A stretch of 64,000 nucleotides of DNA from Chryseobacterium bernardetii (GCF_003815975.1 NZ_CP033932.1:1612001-1676000), one strand, 5' to 3'; positions 35,797 to 44,612 are shown, counted from the stretch's first letter. Notes: generated from the sequence alone by a model not told the origin. Made by a program: numbers and translations.

Positions 35797-37158
35797 ATGC
35801 AACTGTATAACACCTTAAGCGCAGAAGAAAGAGCTAAACTTATTGATGAAGCTGGTAAGGAACGTCTTACTTTATCTTTCTATGCGTACGCTAAAATTGA
35901 AGATCCCAAAAAATTTCGTGACGACTTATTCATAGCCTGGAATGCCCTTGATGCTCTTGGCCGTATTTATGTTGCCCACGAGGGAATTAATGCTCAGATG
36001 AGTGTTCCTGCAGATCAGTTTGAGGCTTTCCGCGATACGTTAGAAGTATATGACTTTATGAAAGGAATCCGTTTGAATGTAGCCGTTGAACAGGACAATC
36101 ATTCCTTTTTAAAGCTTACCATTAAAGTAAGGCACAAAATTGTTGCAGACGGGCTTAATGATGATACTTTTGATGTAACGAATAAAGGAATTCACTTAAA
36201 AGCTCAGGAGTTTAATAATATGCTTGAAGATCCTAACACAATTGTAGTTGACTTTAGAAATCACTACGAAAGTGAAGTGGGGCACTTTGAAGGCGCCATT
36301 ACTCCCGATGTAGAAAACTTCAGAGAAAGTTTACCGATCATCAACGAGCAGTTACAGGACTTTAAAGAAGATAAAAACCTATTGATGTATTGTACCGGAG
36401 GTATCCGTTGTGAAAAAGCCAGTGCATACTTCAAACATCAAGGGTTTAAAAATGTATTCCAACTGGAAGGCGGAATTATTGAATATACCCGTCAGATCAA
36501 GGAGGAAGGAATAAAAAGTAAATTTATTGGTAAAAACTTTGTATTCGATCACCGTTTAGGAGAAAGAATTACTGATGATATTATTGCACAGTGCCACCAG
36601 TGTGGGAAACCATGTGATAATCATACCAATTGCGCTAACGATGCCTGCCACCTGTTATTTATTCAGTGTGATGACTGTAAAGCGGCAATGGAAAACTGCT
36701 GTTCTGCAGAATGTCTTGATACCATACATTTACCTTGGGAAGAACAGGTGAAGCTAAGAAAAGGATTGCAGGTTGGAAATAAGGTTTTCAGAAAAGGAAA
36801 ATCAGATGCATTAAAGTTTAAAAACTCCGGTGATATGCCTAAAGCTCCTCTGGCAAAAGCTGAAACCAAAAATATCCGCCAGAAAATAGCTGTTAAAAAG
36901 GTTTTGATCGGAAAAGCAGAACACTATTTCTCAAAATCAAAAATAGGACAGTTTTTAGTTGAAAATAATGAGGTATCAGTAGGAGATAAAGTGCTGATTT
37001 CCGGCCCTACTACTGGTGAGCAGGAATTTACAATTACTCAGATTTATGCTAACGGAGGACCTTGCGAGACAGCAAAACAGGGAGATCAGATTACTTTTGA
37101 AGTTCCGTTTAGAGTTCGTTTATCTGATAAGTTGTACAGAATTTTGGAAAACGCTTAA
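35797..37158 (+). CDS. trhO: tRNA uridine(34) hydroxylase TrhO with an extra C-terminal domain
   Basis: 453 residues, about 100 longer than Escherichia coli TrhO (YceA). The N-terminal acylphosphatase-like domain (about residues 1-125) is followed by a rhodanese domain (about 130-235) with the active loop CTGGIRC (Cys199, Cys205). A Cys-rich zinc-like region follows (about 265-310, CHQCGKPCDNHTNC and CDDC). TrhO makes 5-hydroxyuridine at position 34 of some tRNAs using oxygen. The last ~88 residues (366-453) are homologous to the end of the U32 protein encoded next, a fusion not in the E. coli enzyme. The U32 gene starts 58 bases downstream. Confidence 0.92.
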   Translation: MQLYNTLSAEERAKLIDEAGKERLTLSFYAYAKIEDPKKFRDDLFIAWNALDALGRIYVAHEGINAQMSVPADQFEAFRDTLEVYDFMKGIRLNVAVEQDNHSFLKLTIKVRHKIVADGLNDDTFDVTNKGIHLKAQEFNNMLEDPNTIVVDFRNHYESEVGHFEGAITPDVENFRESLPIINEQLQDFKEDKNLLMYCTGGIRCEKASAYFKHQGFKNVFQLEGGIIEYTRQIKEEGIKSKFIGKNFVFDHRLGERITDDIIAQCHQCGKPCDNHTNCANDACHLLFIQCDDCKAAMENCCSAECLDTIHLPWEEQVKLRKGLQVGNKVFRKGKSDALKFKNSGDMPKAPLAKAETKNIRQKIAVKKVLIGKAEHYFSKSKIGQFLVENNEVSVGDKVLISGPTTGEQEFTITQIYANGGPCETAKQGDQITFEVPFRVRLSDKLYRILENA

Positions 37159-37216
37159 TTTAAAGCTTTTCAGTAAAAATTATTTCATTTAATACCTTAT
37201 AATTCCTGTTTAGGAA

Positions 37217-38461
37217 ATGACAACAAGCGGAAAAATAGAACTAATGTCTCCTGCAGGCGATTTCACTTCGCTTCAGGCAGCTATAGATAACGGAGCAGAC
37301 TCCGTTTATTTTGGAGTTGAGCAGCTCAACATGCGTGCAAGAGCAACAATGAACTTTACCATTGATGATCTGCCGGAAATTTCCAGAAGATGTAATGAAA
37401 AAGGAGTAAGGACTTATCTTACTCTTAACACCATTATATACGATCATGATCTGTCTATCATCAAAACATTATTGGATAAGGCCAAAGAGGCCGGTCTTAC
37501 AGCAGTAATTGCCATGGATCAGGCTGTTATCTCTTATGCAAGGCAAATTGGCATGGAGGTACATATTTCAACCCAGATCAACATAACCAATATTGAAACA
37601 GTAAAATTTTATGCTCTTTTTGCGGATACTATGGTGATGAGCAGGGAATTAAGCATCACTCAGATCAGAAAAATCTGTGCACAAATTGAAAAAGAGCAGA
37701 TAAAGGGCCCTTCCGGGAACCTTGTTGAAGTAGAAATTTTCGGGCATGGTGCTTTATGCATGGCTGTTTCAGGGAAGTGCTATTTAAGTCTGCATTCCCA
37801 CAATTCTTCAGCAAACAGAGGGGCTTGTAAGCAAAATTGCCGGAAAAAATATACGGTGATTGATCAGGAATCAGGCTTTGAAATAGAGCTTGATAATGAG
37901 TATATGATGTCTCCTAAAGATCTTTGTACAATTGGTTTTCTGGATCAGATTGTTGATGCAGGAGTGAAAGTACTGAAGATTGAAGGCCGTGGAAGGGCTC
38001 CTGAATATGTAGCTACGGTTACGAAATGTTATAGGGAAGCTATCGACTCAATTGCTGAAGGAACATTTTCACAGGAAAAGGTTGCTGAATGGATGAAACA
38101 GCTGGAAACTGTATACAACAGAGGGTTCTGGAGCGGATATTATCTTGGCCAGGAGCTTGGAGAATGGTCTTCGAACTCAGGATCCAGTGCAACCCAAAAG
38201 AAAGTATATATCGGTAAAGGACGACACTTCTATCCAAAATCCAATATTGCAGAATTCTTAGTTGAAGCTTATGATATTTCTGTAGGAGACAGTATCCTTA
38301 TACAGGGACCTACTACAGGTTCACAGGAAATGGTGATTGAAACAATGATGGTGGATGAGAAGGCTGGAGCTGATAAAGCGACAAAATCTGATATAATTAC
38401 CTTTCCTACAGAATTCAGGGTAAGGCCCAGTGATAAATTATACAAAATTGTTAAATCTTAA
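37217..38461 (+). CDS. U32-family protein, TrhP/YegQ-like tRNA hydroxylation factor
   Basis: 414 residues. The U32 domain starts ELMSPAGDFTSLQAAIDNGA and contains four Cys (181, 188, 204, 208) in GALCMAVSGKCYLSLHSHNS and GACKQNC, the likely iron-sulfur ligands. The C-terminal ~87 residues (from KKVYIGKGRHFYPKSN) form the U32 C-terminal domain, also found at the end of TrhO upstream. In E. coli, TrhP (YegQ) makes the same ho5U34 modification as TrhO but uses prephenate, and needs an iron-sulfur cluster. The ferredoxin gene overlaps the stop by one base. The TrhP role is inferred from context plus family. Confidence 0.88.
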   Translation: MTTSGKIELMSPAGDFTSLQAAIDNGADSVYFGVEQLNMRARATMNFTIDDLPEISRRCNEKGVRTYLTLNTIIYDHDLSIIKTLLDKAKEAGLTAVIAMDQAVISYARQIGMEVHISTQINITNIETVKFYALFADTMVMSRELSITQIRKICAQIEKEQIKGPSGNLVEVEIFGHGALCMAVSGKCYLSLHSHNSSANRGACKQNCRKKYTVIDQESGFEIELDNEYMMSPKDLCTIGFLDQIVDAGVKVLKIEGRGRAPEYVATVTKCYREAIDSIAEGTFSQEKVAEWMKQLETVYNRGFWSGYYLGQELGEWSSNSGSSATQKKVYIGKGRHFYPKSNIAEFLVEAYDISVGDSILIQGPTTGSQEMVIETMMVDEKAGADKATKSDIITFPTEFRVRPSDKLYKIVKS

Positions 38462-38691
38462 TGGTAATTGTTACACTTCAAAGGGAGAAATGCATTGGCT
38501 GCAATTACTGCGCTGAATTTGCTCCGGAATATTTCAGGATGTCTAAAAAAGACGGCAAGTCAGTATTGCTGAAGACTACGGATAAAAAAGGGTTTTATAC
38601 CTTAAAAACAACTGATACGGAAGCGTTTGAGCCTCTGGACCGTGCAGCAAAAGCCTGCCCTGTAAAAATTATTTCTGTCAGATTAACTTAA
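38461..38691 (+). CDS. Single-cluster [4Fe-4S] ferredoxin
   Basis: 76 residues. The cluster ligands are Cys11, Cys14 and Cys17 in CIGCNYCAEF, and Cys66 in KACPVKI, as in monocluster ferredoxins. The start ATG shares one base with the stop of the U32 gene, so the two are translationally coupled. It probably supplies electrons or helps keep the iron-sulfur cluster of the U32/TrhP-like protein (inference). The 5-formyl-THF cyclo-ligase gene follows after 5 bases. Confidence 0.92.
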   Translation: MVIVTLQREKCIGCNYCAEFAPEYFRMSKKDGKSVLLKTTDKKGFYTLKTTDTEAFEPLDRAAKACPVKIISVRLT

Positions 38692-38696
38692 TAATT

Positions 38697-39272
38697 ATGC
38701 TGAAAGCTGAACTTAGAAAAAAATATACACTGAAAAGAAAAGCCTTGTCTTCTGATGAGGCTTTCCTGTTATCCGAAAAGATTTTTGAAAATTTTATCAG
38801 TTATTTTCAGCCAAAAGAATTGGAAAAAGTGCATATTTTCATTCCGATTCCTGTCAAAAAAGAAATTGATACCCAAATCTTCATCCATTATTTTTTAAGT
38901 CATAATATCCGTGTTTTTGTGCCTAAGATTGCTGAAGATAAATTAATCAATATTGAGATCTTTGAGGACACTGTTTTCAAAGTTAATAACTGGGGAATCT
39001 CTGAGCCGGTTTCTAATAATGATTCAGTAGAAGACCATTTCAGTTATGTAATTACCCCTCTTTTGTATTGTGACGGGAAAGGGAATAGAGTAGGATATGG
39101 AAAAGGGTTTTATGACGGCTTTTTCCGGAATATATCATCAGAGACAAAAAAAATCGGGGTCAATTACTTTGCCCCCGATGAGATTATAGATGATGTCTGG
39201 GAAAATGATATTTCCCTTGACTATTTAGTTACGCCTACCGAAGTACTGTCTTTCTTTAGCGGTTGGGAATAG
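38697..39272 (+). CDS. 5-formyltetrahydrofolate cyclo-ligase
   Basis: 191 residues, the usual length. The N-terminal ATP site has LRKKYTLKRKALS, and the C-terminal signature GNRVGYGKGFYDGFF is complete. It converts 5-formyl-THF to 5,10-methenyl-THF with ATP. It is the last gene of the TrhO-U32-ferredoxin operon. Its final 52 bases overlap the 3' end of the opposite-strand gene at 39221, and that gene's terminator lies inside this coding sequence (39146-39179). Confidence 0.93.
   Translation: MLKAELRKKYTLKRKALSSDEAFLLSEKIFENFISYFQPKELEKVHIFIPIPVKKEIDTQIFIHYFLSHNIRVFVPKIAEDKLINIEIFEDTVFKVNNWGISEPVSNNDSVEDHFSYVITPLLYCDGKGNRVGYGKGFYDGFFRNISSETKKIGVNYFAPDEIIDDVWENDISLDYLVTPTEVLSFFSGWE
39146..39179 (-). 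terminator. Minus-strand terminator embedded in the cyclo-ligase coding sequence
   Basis: On the minus strand a 7-bp GC-rich stem (39173-39179 with 39153-39159) is followed by eight T (complement of 39146-39153). It stands 41 bases after the stop of the minus-strand lipoprotein gene at 39221, inside plus-strand coding DNA. Confidence 0.85.
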
Positions 39273-39799
39273 AAATCTAAAAAGTAAAATTTAAACTCCT
39301 TTTTCATCTTGGAGGTTGATAATAAAATATATTGGGCATTCTTTTCAAAGCTTCCCAAGGACTTATTCTTATCATCAAAATACTCTACATTGAATTTAGC
39401 AAAGTCTAAAGTGTCTTTCTTATAAAATTCTTTATAAACGTTCAGCTCATTTACCTTAGCGGTTTTTACTTTGAGGCTGTCAAGTTCCTTAAACATTCTT
39501 TTGAAGGTCAGGGAATCCGGTTTGTGGAAATAACTTTCCATCTGTGAATAAATAAAACTGTCTACTTCAGTATTCCTGTTACCACTAATATAAAGTGTAG
39601 AAAGATCAAGAAGTTCCTGAACTTTTTGTTTGGTAATGGAGTTGATAGCCTGCATACTGTCCATTTGTACAGCCGGGTAACTTTTCGTGTTGTTGCTGTT
39701 TCTCAGTTTATCAAGGTCGCTGGCTTCTGTTTTTTTATTACAGGAAGCAAATAAAGTCAGAAGTATGGTGAGGATTAAAAAATTATTTATTCTTTTCAT
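39221..39799 (-). CDS. Hypothetical lipoprotein
   Basis: 192 residues from ATG 39799, which gives the signal MKRINNFLILTILLTLFASC (Cys20). Mostly helical, Lys/Asp-rich, with no known domain visible. The C terminus (about 17 codons) is read from DNA that also codes for the end of the cyclo-ligase on the other strand. Its start overlaps the end of the minus-strand gene at 39783 by 17 bases, so the two genes form one unit. Function unknown. Confidence 0.75.
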   Translation of the reverse strand: MKRINNFLILTILLTLFASCNKKTEASDLDKLRNSNNTKSYPAVQMDSMQAINSITKQKVQELLDLSTLYISGNRNTEVDSFIYSQMESYFHKPDSLTFKRMFKELDSLKVKTAKVNELNVYKEFYKKDTLDFAKFNVEYFDDKNKSLGSFEKNAQYILLSTSKMKKEFKFYFLDFYSQPLKKDSTSVGVTK

Positions 39800-40958
39800 C
39801 TGTAGTCGCAATTTTGAATTTAATGGATACGATCTTACCGTTGTCTTTTTTCATTTCTATTACATTCAGATTTTTCAGAGATGTAGTAGGAGTAGTAACG
39901 AGGGTGATATACTTTTGTTTGTCTAGTCTTTCAATGCCATAGGTGTTATTGTCATATACCTGGTAGATAACAGCATTATTGCTGATGAGATTTTCAAGCT
40001 GGTTTCTTTTCTGCTTAATAAGAGCTACCTGCTCTTCTGAATTTCCTGTAATATCTTTTCTTGAGAAATAATAAGCTGCCATTTTATAATCGTCCGGCTT
40101 AAGCTCTATTTTTTCTTCTTCAGGGGCATTTTCAAGATTTCTGTTTACTTCCAGAGGTTCATAGAATGCTGCACTTATTTTCATTTTCAGGTTTTTATCC
40201 TTCGTTGAATAAGAAAAACATTCTCCAGGTTTTATCTTGTACATCAAAGGAGATTCGTTTTCCTTCATAACCATGATGTCTAAGGTGTTAATCACAGAAA
40301 CACCTCTGTCTTTATCAATAAAGCAATAAGTATAAGTTTTTGAAAAAAGTACGTCTTTAAATCCCAGTAAACCTGTTATGGCAATTAGAACAGAAGTGAT
40401 AAGTGCCCATGCATTCTTTTTGAAGAAGTTTTTCTTAACTGGAACTGCAGAGATTTCAACTTCACCGGATGTATTTTGTTTTTTATTAACTTTTTGATTT
40501 TCAGTGATTGTTTTTTGTAAATCAGTATTTTCTATTGGCTGAATTTCAATTTTTTTAGGCTGAATCTCAGTTTTTGGAAGTTCCAGTGCTGCAGAAACCG
40601 TTTTTTCAAGTTCATTGATCTCTTCTTCTTCCAGATTTTCATTCTCCTGTAATAATTCTCCGGCAAAAAGATGCTGCTTCTTGAATTCATACCATGAGTC
40701 GTACCCCGCATAAATGCTCAATAAATTGAGCATGTCTATTCTGGGTAATTTAGTAACTGGTGAAGTTTTGAAGTAGGTATAAAATGACTTTTCACTGATG
40801 TTTCCTTTTGCTTTTTTGCGCAGGTCTTCCTGAAAATATATGATATCTATACCCTTCCACTTAGATATATCATCCTGTGAAGGGGTGTATTCTTTTAAAT
40901 ATTGACCCTGGACATCCTTTTTAAGCTGTTCAAAGTGTAATAGATCTAAATCTGTCAA
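39783..40958 (-). CDS. Membrane protein of unknown function
   Basis: 391 residues. The N-terminal region (about residues 1-105) looks like a cytoplasmic helical domain (ISKWKGIDIIYFQEDLRKKAKG; SFYTYFKTSPVTKLPRIDMLN). A Glu/Gln-rich linker is followed by one membrane helix (about residues 185-205, AWALITSVLIAITGLLGF) and an extracytoplasmic beta-rich domain. The type resembles a signal-transducing protein of Flavobacteriia, but I recognise no named family. It overlaps the lipoprotein gene 39221-39799 by 17 bases, suggesting that the two products work together. Confidence 0.7.
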   Translation of the reverse strand: MTDLDLLHFEQLKKDVQGQYLKEYTPSQDDISKWKGIDIIYFQEDLRKKAKGNISEKSFYTYFKTSPVTKLPRIDMLNLLSIYAGYDSWYEFKKQHLFAGELLQENENLEEEEINELEKTVSAALELPKTEIQPKKIEIQPIENTDLQKTITENQKVNKKQNTSGEVEISAVPVKKNFFKKNAWALITSVLIAITGLLGFKDVLFSKTYTYCFIDKDRGVSVINTLDIMVMKENESPLMYKIKPGECFSYSTKDKNLKMKISAAFYEPLEVNRNLENAPEEEKIELKPDDYKMAAYYFSRKDITGNSEEQVALIKQKRNQLENLISNNAVIYQVYDNNTYGIERLDKQKYITLVTTPTTSLKNLNVIEMKKDNGKIVSIKFKIATTDEKNK

Positions 40959-41141
40959 TTTTTTTTAAAATAATTAAATTGTTGATTATCAGTTATGTTT
41001 TTTTGTAAAACTATTTTACAAAGGTATTACAATTATTTTTCATAGACAAATTTTCTAACTGCTATACCTTTGTCTTGTTCAAATAACAGAACAGAAGAAA
41101 ATTTTATAAAACAATATTAACAAAATTAAATTTAATTTATT

Positions 41142-41483
41142 ATGAAAAAGTCATTATTCGTAGCTGCTATCGCTGCAATCTCTCTAGTTGCTTGTAAAAA
41201 AACTGACGCTACAGCTACTGAAGGTACAACTGATTCTGCTGCTGCTACTGTAGCTGATTCTGCTGCTACTGTAACTGATTCTGCTGCTAAAGTTGTTGAT
41301 TCTGCTGCTACTACTGCTGTAGATGCTACTAAAGATGCTGCTGCTGCTACTACTGCTGCTGGAGCTGAAGTTGCTAAAGATGCTGCTAAAGGTGCTGCTG
41401 ACGCTGCTAAAGGTGCTGCTGATGCTGCTAAAGGTGCTGCTGATGCTGCTAAAGATGCTGCAAAAGACGCTGCTAAAAAATAA
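41142..41483 (+). CDS. Ala/Asp/Lys-rich repeat lipoprotein
   Basis: 113 residues. The signal MKKSLFVAAIAAISLVAC puts the lipid Cys at 18. The rest is low complexity: a Thr/Ala/Asp/Ser section followed by tandem DAAKGAA heptads and DAAK tetrads. It should form a long amphipathic helix with charges on one face, as in late-embryogenesis-like or Lpp-like periplasmic proteins. It has no assigned function. A TACCTTTG -7-like element sits at 41065-41072. A strong terminator follows 24 bases after the stop. Confidence 0.8.
   Translation: MKKSLFVAAIAAISLVACKKTDATATEGTTDSAAATVADSAATVTDSAAKVVDSAATTAVDATKDAAAATTAAGAEVAKDAAKGAADAAKGAADAAKGAADAAKDAAKDAAKK
41379..41480 (+). repeat. 21-base coding repeats (DAAKGAA heptads)
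   Basis: Three in-frame 21-base units (41379-41399, 41400-41420, 41421-41441) of the form GAY-GCT-GCT-AAA-GGT-GCT-GCT, then degenerate DAAK units. The exact nucleotide repetition suggests recent expansion and a potential for slippage. Confidence 0.85.
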
Positions 41484-41507
41484 TTTTAGCTTAGCTTACA
41501 ATAAAGG

Positions 41508-41537
41508 AACCGTTTCACCCAGTGAAACGGTTTTTTT
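41508..41537 (+). terminator. Rho-independent terminator after the repeat lipoprotein gene
   Basis: An 11-bp stem (41508-41518 with 41522-41532) with a three-base loop, then T. Confidence 0.92.
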
Positions 41538-41664
41538 ATGTTTATCCTGAAACGTTCTCCTTAGATATGTCATAGCAAGCAGAAGTGAAAAGCAATCTCA
41601 TTACAGATCAATAAGAAGAACTCTGACCTGTAAGAAAATAATCAAATCAAAATTAAGTATTACT

Positions 41665-42432
41665 TTATCCTTTCTTTTGTCTTAATGATTCGTAACAGGT
41701 AATTGCTACAGCATTACTTAAATTTAACGAATCTATGCTTCCGGCCATAGGAATCAATGTATTCTTACCCTTCCCAATCCAGAAATCACTTAATCCGGAA
41801 TGTTCTGTCCCGAATAATACGGCTGAACGCTGTGTGAAATCTTTTTTGTAAAGATCTTCAGCTGTTTCATCCATCAATGTTGTATAGATATTGAAACTGT
41901 TTTTCTGAAGGAATTCCAGGGTTTCCTCATTTTCAGCCTGGTAAAATTCCATACCGAAAAGACAGCCAACACTGGATCTGATCACATTTGGATTATAGAA
42001 ATCAGTTTTTCCGTCAGCAACAATAAGAGCATCAATACCAAATGCTTCACAGCTTCTCAGAATAGCTCCCAAATTACCTGGCTTTTCTACCCCCTCTACA
42101 ATAATAACTGTAGCATTAGCTTTTGGAATGTAAGAAGAAAGAGGAACTTCCTTTGCTTTGTATACTCCGATAATACCCTCTGAGCTACCTCTGTAAGCTA
42201 TCTTTTCGTAAACTTTATCACTTACATAGTGAATTCGTCCTTCAGGAAGCTGTTCTTTAAAAATATCTTCACAGATAAAGAATTCTACAGGTTCAAAATC
42301 ATATTGTATAGCTCTTGCATTTTCCTGTTGTCCTTCCACAACAAAAACCTTTGACTTTTTACGGAACCTGTTGTCAGTAAGAAGCTTAGTGACATTTTTT
42401 ATTTTTTCGTTTTGAAAACTTTCTATCAACAT
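41665..42432 (-). CDS. TrmH/SpoU-family RNA 2'-O-methyltransferase
   Basis: 255 residues with an N-terminal substrate-binding segment (NRFRKKSKVFVVEGQQENARA) and the SPOUT knot motifs: EGVEKPGNLGAILRSCEAFG (motif 1), NPNVIRSSVGCLF (motif 2) and LIPMAGSIDSLNLSNAVAI (motif 3, AdoMet binding). It methylates a ribose in rRNA or tRNA; the exact target cannot be read from sequence. It is on the same strand as the CPBP protease gene, which ends 21 bases before its start. Confidence 0.92.
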   Translation of the reverse strand: MLIESFQNEKIKNVTKLLTDNRFRKKSKVFVVEGQQENARAIQYDFEPVEFFICEDIFKEQLPEGRIHYVSDKVYEKIAYRGSSEGIIGVYKAKEVPLSSYIPKANATVIIVEGVEKPGNLGAILRSCEAFGIDALIVADGKTDFYNPNVIRSSVGCLFGMEFYQAENEETLEFLQKNSFNIYTTLMDETAEDLYKKDFTQRSAVLFGTEHSGLSDFWIGKGKNTLIPMAGSIDSLNLSNAVAITCYESLRQKKG

Positions 42433-42452
42433 TCCGCAAAATTATGCAAAAT

Positions 42453-43244
42453 TTATGAGTGTACTTCTTTGCTTTTTATAAAAAGGCTTTTCCCAGTGAT
42501 CACAAATGGTCTTTTCTTCTTCTTTTTATCATATACAATGAGACTTATTATCAGAATTATTGACAAAACTTTATAAAGATTTCCATAGAGATTCCCGGAA
42601 ACATTTTCTGAGACATTGAATATCTCCCAATATAGATTCATAAAAAAATGAAGAAATACAGCTGTCCAGATATTAAAATCCTGTTCAAAATATACCCAGG
42701 TGAAAAATATAGAGCCTAAAAATGTAATGGTAAATATCTCAAAAAGTTCTATTGTATTCTGGCTCTGATATAAATGAACCTGTGCAAATAATAATGACCC
42801 CAATAAAATGGATGAAAAGAACCCGAGTCTGGTGAATCTATATAAAGTTCCAATGAGAAAGGCTCTGAATATCAGTTCTTCAAAAAATGCAGATGAGACG
42901 GTATTGATGAATAATGAATCAAAATTAATTGTTTTGATGGTTTTGAAATGCACTGCGTACCCAATTAACATGGGTAAGGTTCCGATAAAAGGGATCATAT
43001 AGCCTTTAGCAGCAGATTGATGTAAAGAAAGCAGATCCAATATTTTCTTTTTGGGAAATAATACTTTCAGGGTCGTAATTATAGGAATCAAGGTAACCGT
43101 ATAGGCTAATGCGTGGGCTATAGCTTTACTATGAAACAACTCTTCAGTAAAATGCTGGATGCTTTTAAAGTAAAACAGATCAAAGAAATAATAGATTACA
43201 AATCCTAAGATAAAGATTGAAAAGAAACGGATATTTTTACTCAT
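42453..43244 (-). CDS. CPBP-family intramembrane metalloprotease
   Basis: 263 residues from ATG 43244; an ATG at 43277 would add 11 residues with no family support. Seven to eight membrane segments are visible. The catalytic motifs are SSAFFEELIFRAFLIG (EExxxR) and the following LLGSLLFAQVHLY (FxxxH). Family members cleave or modify membrane proteins, and in some bacteria act in bacteriocin self-immunity. The role here is unknown. Confidence 0.88.
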   Translation of the reverse strand: MSKNIRFFSIFILGFVIYYFFDLFYFKSIQHFTEELFHSKAIAHALAYTVTLIPIITTLKVLFPKKKILDLLSLHQSAAKGYMIPFIGTLPMLIGYAVHFKTIKTINFDSLFINTVSSAFFEELIFRAFLIGTLYRFTRLGFFSSILLGSLLFAQVHLYQSQNTIELFEIFTITFLGSIFFTWVYFEQDFNIWTAVFLHFFMNLYWEIFNVSENVSGNLYGNLYKVLSIILIISLIVYDKKKKKRPFVITGKSLFIKSKEVHS

Positions 43245-43334
43245 GTTAATTATTTTGAGCAAAAATGTGGCTTTCACGGAAAAGGATCAATTTAATGTGA
43301 TGAGCATCAAGAAATAGTGACCAATGACAAGCTG

Positions 43335-44174
43335 TTATTTTTTAAGATGTTCTAATGTTGGAATGATAACGGGTATAAAGCTTCTCGATACAGCAATATC
43401 AAAATCTATTTCCGAAAGAATCAACTTGTAACCCTGAGCATTGCCTTTCAGGTTTCTTACTTTATCAAGGTTAACAATATAGGAGCGGTGGCATCTTTTG
43501 ATTGTTTGTGTCTGTACCTGTTTCAATATATTGGATAAACTTATTCTGAGCCACATTTTTTTTACAACATCCTTATCTAAATAATATAAGGCACAGTAAT
43601 TTTCCATAGACTGAATACATAGGAAATCACTTTCAGGAATCATTAATTCAGTATTATTTACTGAAATAGTAAGAATGGGAACTTCAATGGTTTGCAGAGT
43701 CATATTTTCAGCCTTATTCCCATAATATTTTTTTAAATAGATATATCTTGATAAAATATAAATGGACGAAGTAGGAATGCCAACAGCCAGAGAATACAGA
43801 AACATATAACCATAATTTTCAAAACTGAGTGTTACGTGACTTATGAAGAGTGAATTATAAAAATAAGAAAGAACAGATCCCAGAAAGAGAATTAGAAATA
43901 CCTTTAAGAGCTCTGATGCAATATTCCAATCTTTGAATCGGGTAGTGCAAAGACTGGATGCAAAAAATGCAGATCCGAAAATAAGAGTGTAAGGAAAGAG
44001 AATAAGGTATTTATAAGGATGATGAAAATTTTCCGTACCAAAAGGCTGGAAGACAATCAGGAAAAGGTATACCAGAGTTCCTGCTGCCATAGAGGACAAC
44101 ATGATCTCTTTAACCGATTGGGATTTAGGATATGAATAAGAAGTAAAAGAAAGCATACCTAAAGATTTTATCAT
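43335..44174 (-). CDS. LytTR-type transcriptional regulator with membrane domain
   Basis: 279 residues. The N-terminal half has four hydrophobic segments (about residues 28-145). The C-terminal LytTR DNA-binding domain (about residues 185-279) contains LCIQSMENYCALYYLDKDVV, RISLSNILKQV, CHRSYIVNLDKVRNLKGN and a GYKLILSEIDFDIAVSRSF end. There is no receiver domain. Membrane-LytTR proteins act as one-component regulators. The gene lies downstream of a small membrane protein (16 bases) and RmuC, in the same orientation. Confidence 0.88.
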   Translation of the reverse strand: MIKSLGMLSFTSYSYPKSQSVKEIMLSSMAAGTLVYLFLIVFQPFGTENFHHPYKYLILFPYTLIFGSAFFASSLCTTRFKDWNIASELLKVFLILFLGSVLSYFYNSLFISHVTLSFENYGYMFLYSLAVGIPTSSIYILSRYIYLKKYYGNKAENMTLQTIEVPILTISVNNTELMIPESDFLCIQSMENYCALYYLDKDVVKKMWLRISLSNILKQVQTQTIKRCHRSYIVNLDKVRNLKGNAQGYKLILSEIDFDIAVSRSFIPVIIPTLEHLKK

Positions 44175-44189
44175 GTATTAGTCTGTAAT

Positions 44190-44612
44190 TTATGCAGGAT
44201 TTTGATCCTTGGCTTTCTTAGAGGTAATCATAAGAAAAATACTTCCGAGCAGCAGAGCAAAACAACTTGCCATCCAAAGAAAGTATCCCGGCCCGTATCC
44301 TGTAATAGGAAATTTATGACCGGCTTCATTTACTGTAATTTCTCCAACAGACAGATAGCAGAAAGTAAGTCCAAATGCAATAAGGCTTATCACTGCTGAT
44401 ATTTTTACCTGCTTTAATAACAAAAAAAAAGCTCCTATAAAGAGCAGAGGATTGGCCAGCCATGCTATTCCGCCGCCTTCCATTTCTGCCCAGCCTAATA
44501 AGGCACAAGCCAGTCCGCTCATTTCATGATCCTTTGTATATACTGCCGTGAAAGGAAGTGAAGCCAAATAAAGAAGAAGAGATATTAATAGGATGAGATT
44601 TGATTTTTTCAT
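44190..44612 (-). CDS. Small membrane protein of unknown function
   Basis: 140 residues with four predicted membrane helices (about residues 5-22, 48-65, 72-90, 112-132). It lies 13 bases after the RmuC gene and 15 bases before the LytTR regulator in transcription order, so it may be the regulator's membrane partner. No domain recognised. Confidence 0.7.
   Translation of the reverse strand: MKKSNLILLISLLLYLASLPFTAVYTKDHEMSGLACALLGWAEMEGGGIAWLANPLLFIGAFFLLLKQVKISAVISLIAFGLTFCYLSVGEITVNEAGHKFPITGYGPGYFLWMASCFALLLGSIFLMITSKKAKDQNPA

Noticed and set aside
41323..41550. Leu-rich plus-strand frame
   Set aside because: It is the repeat lipoprotein gene read in another frame; the Leu/Lys runs come from the GCT repeats.
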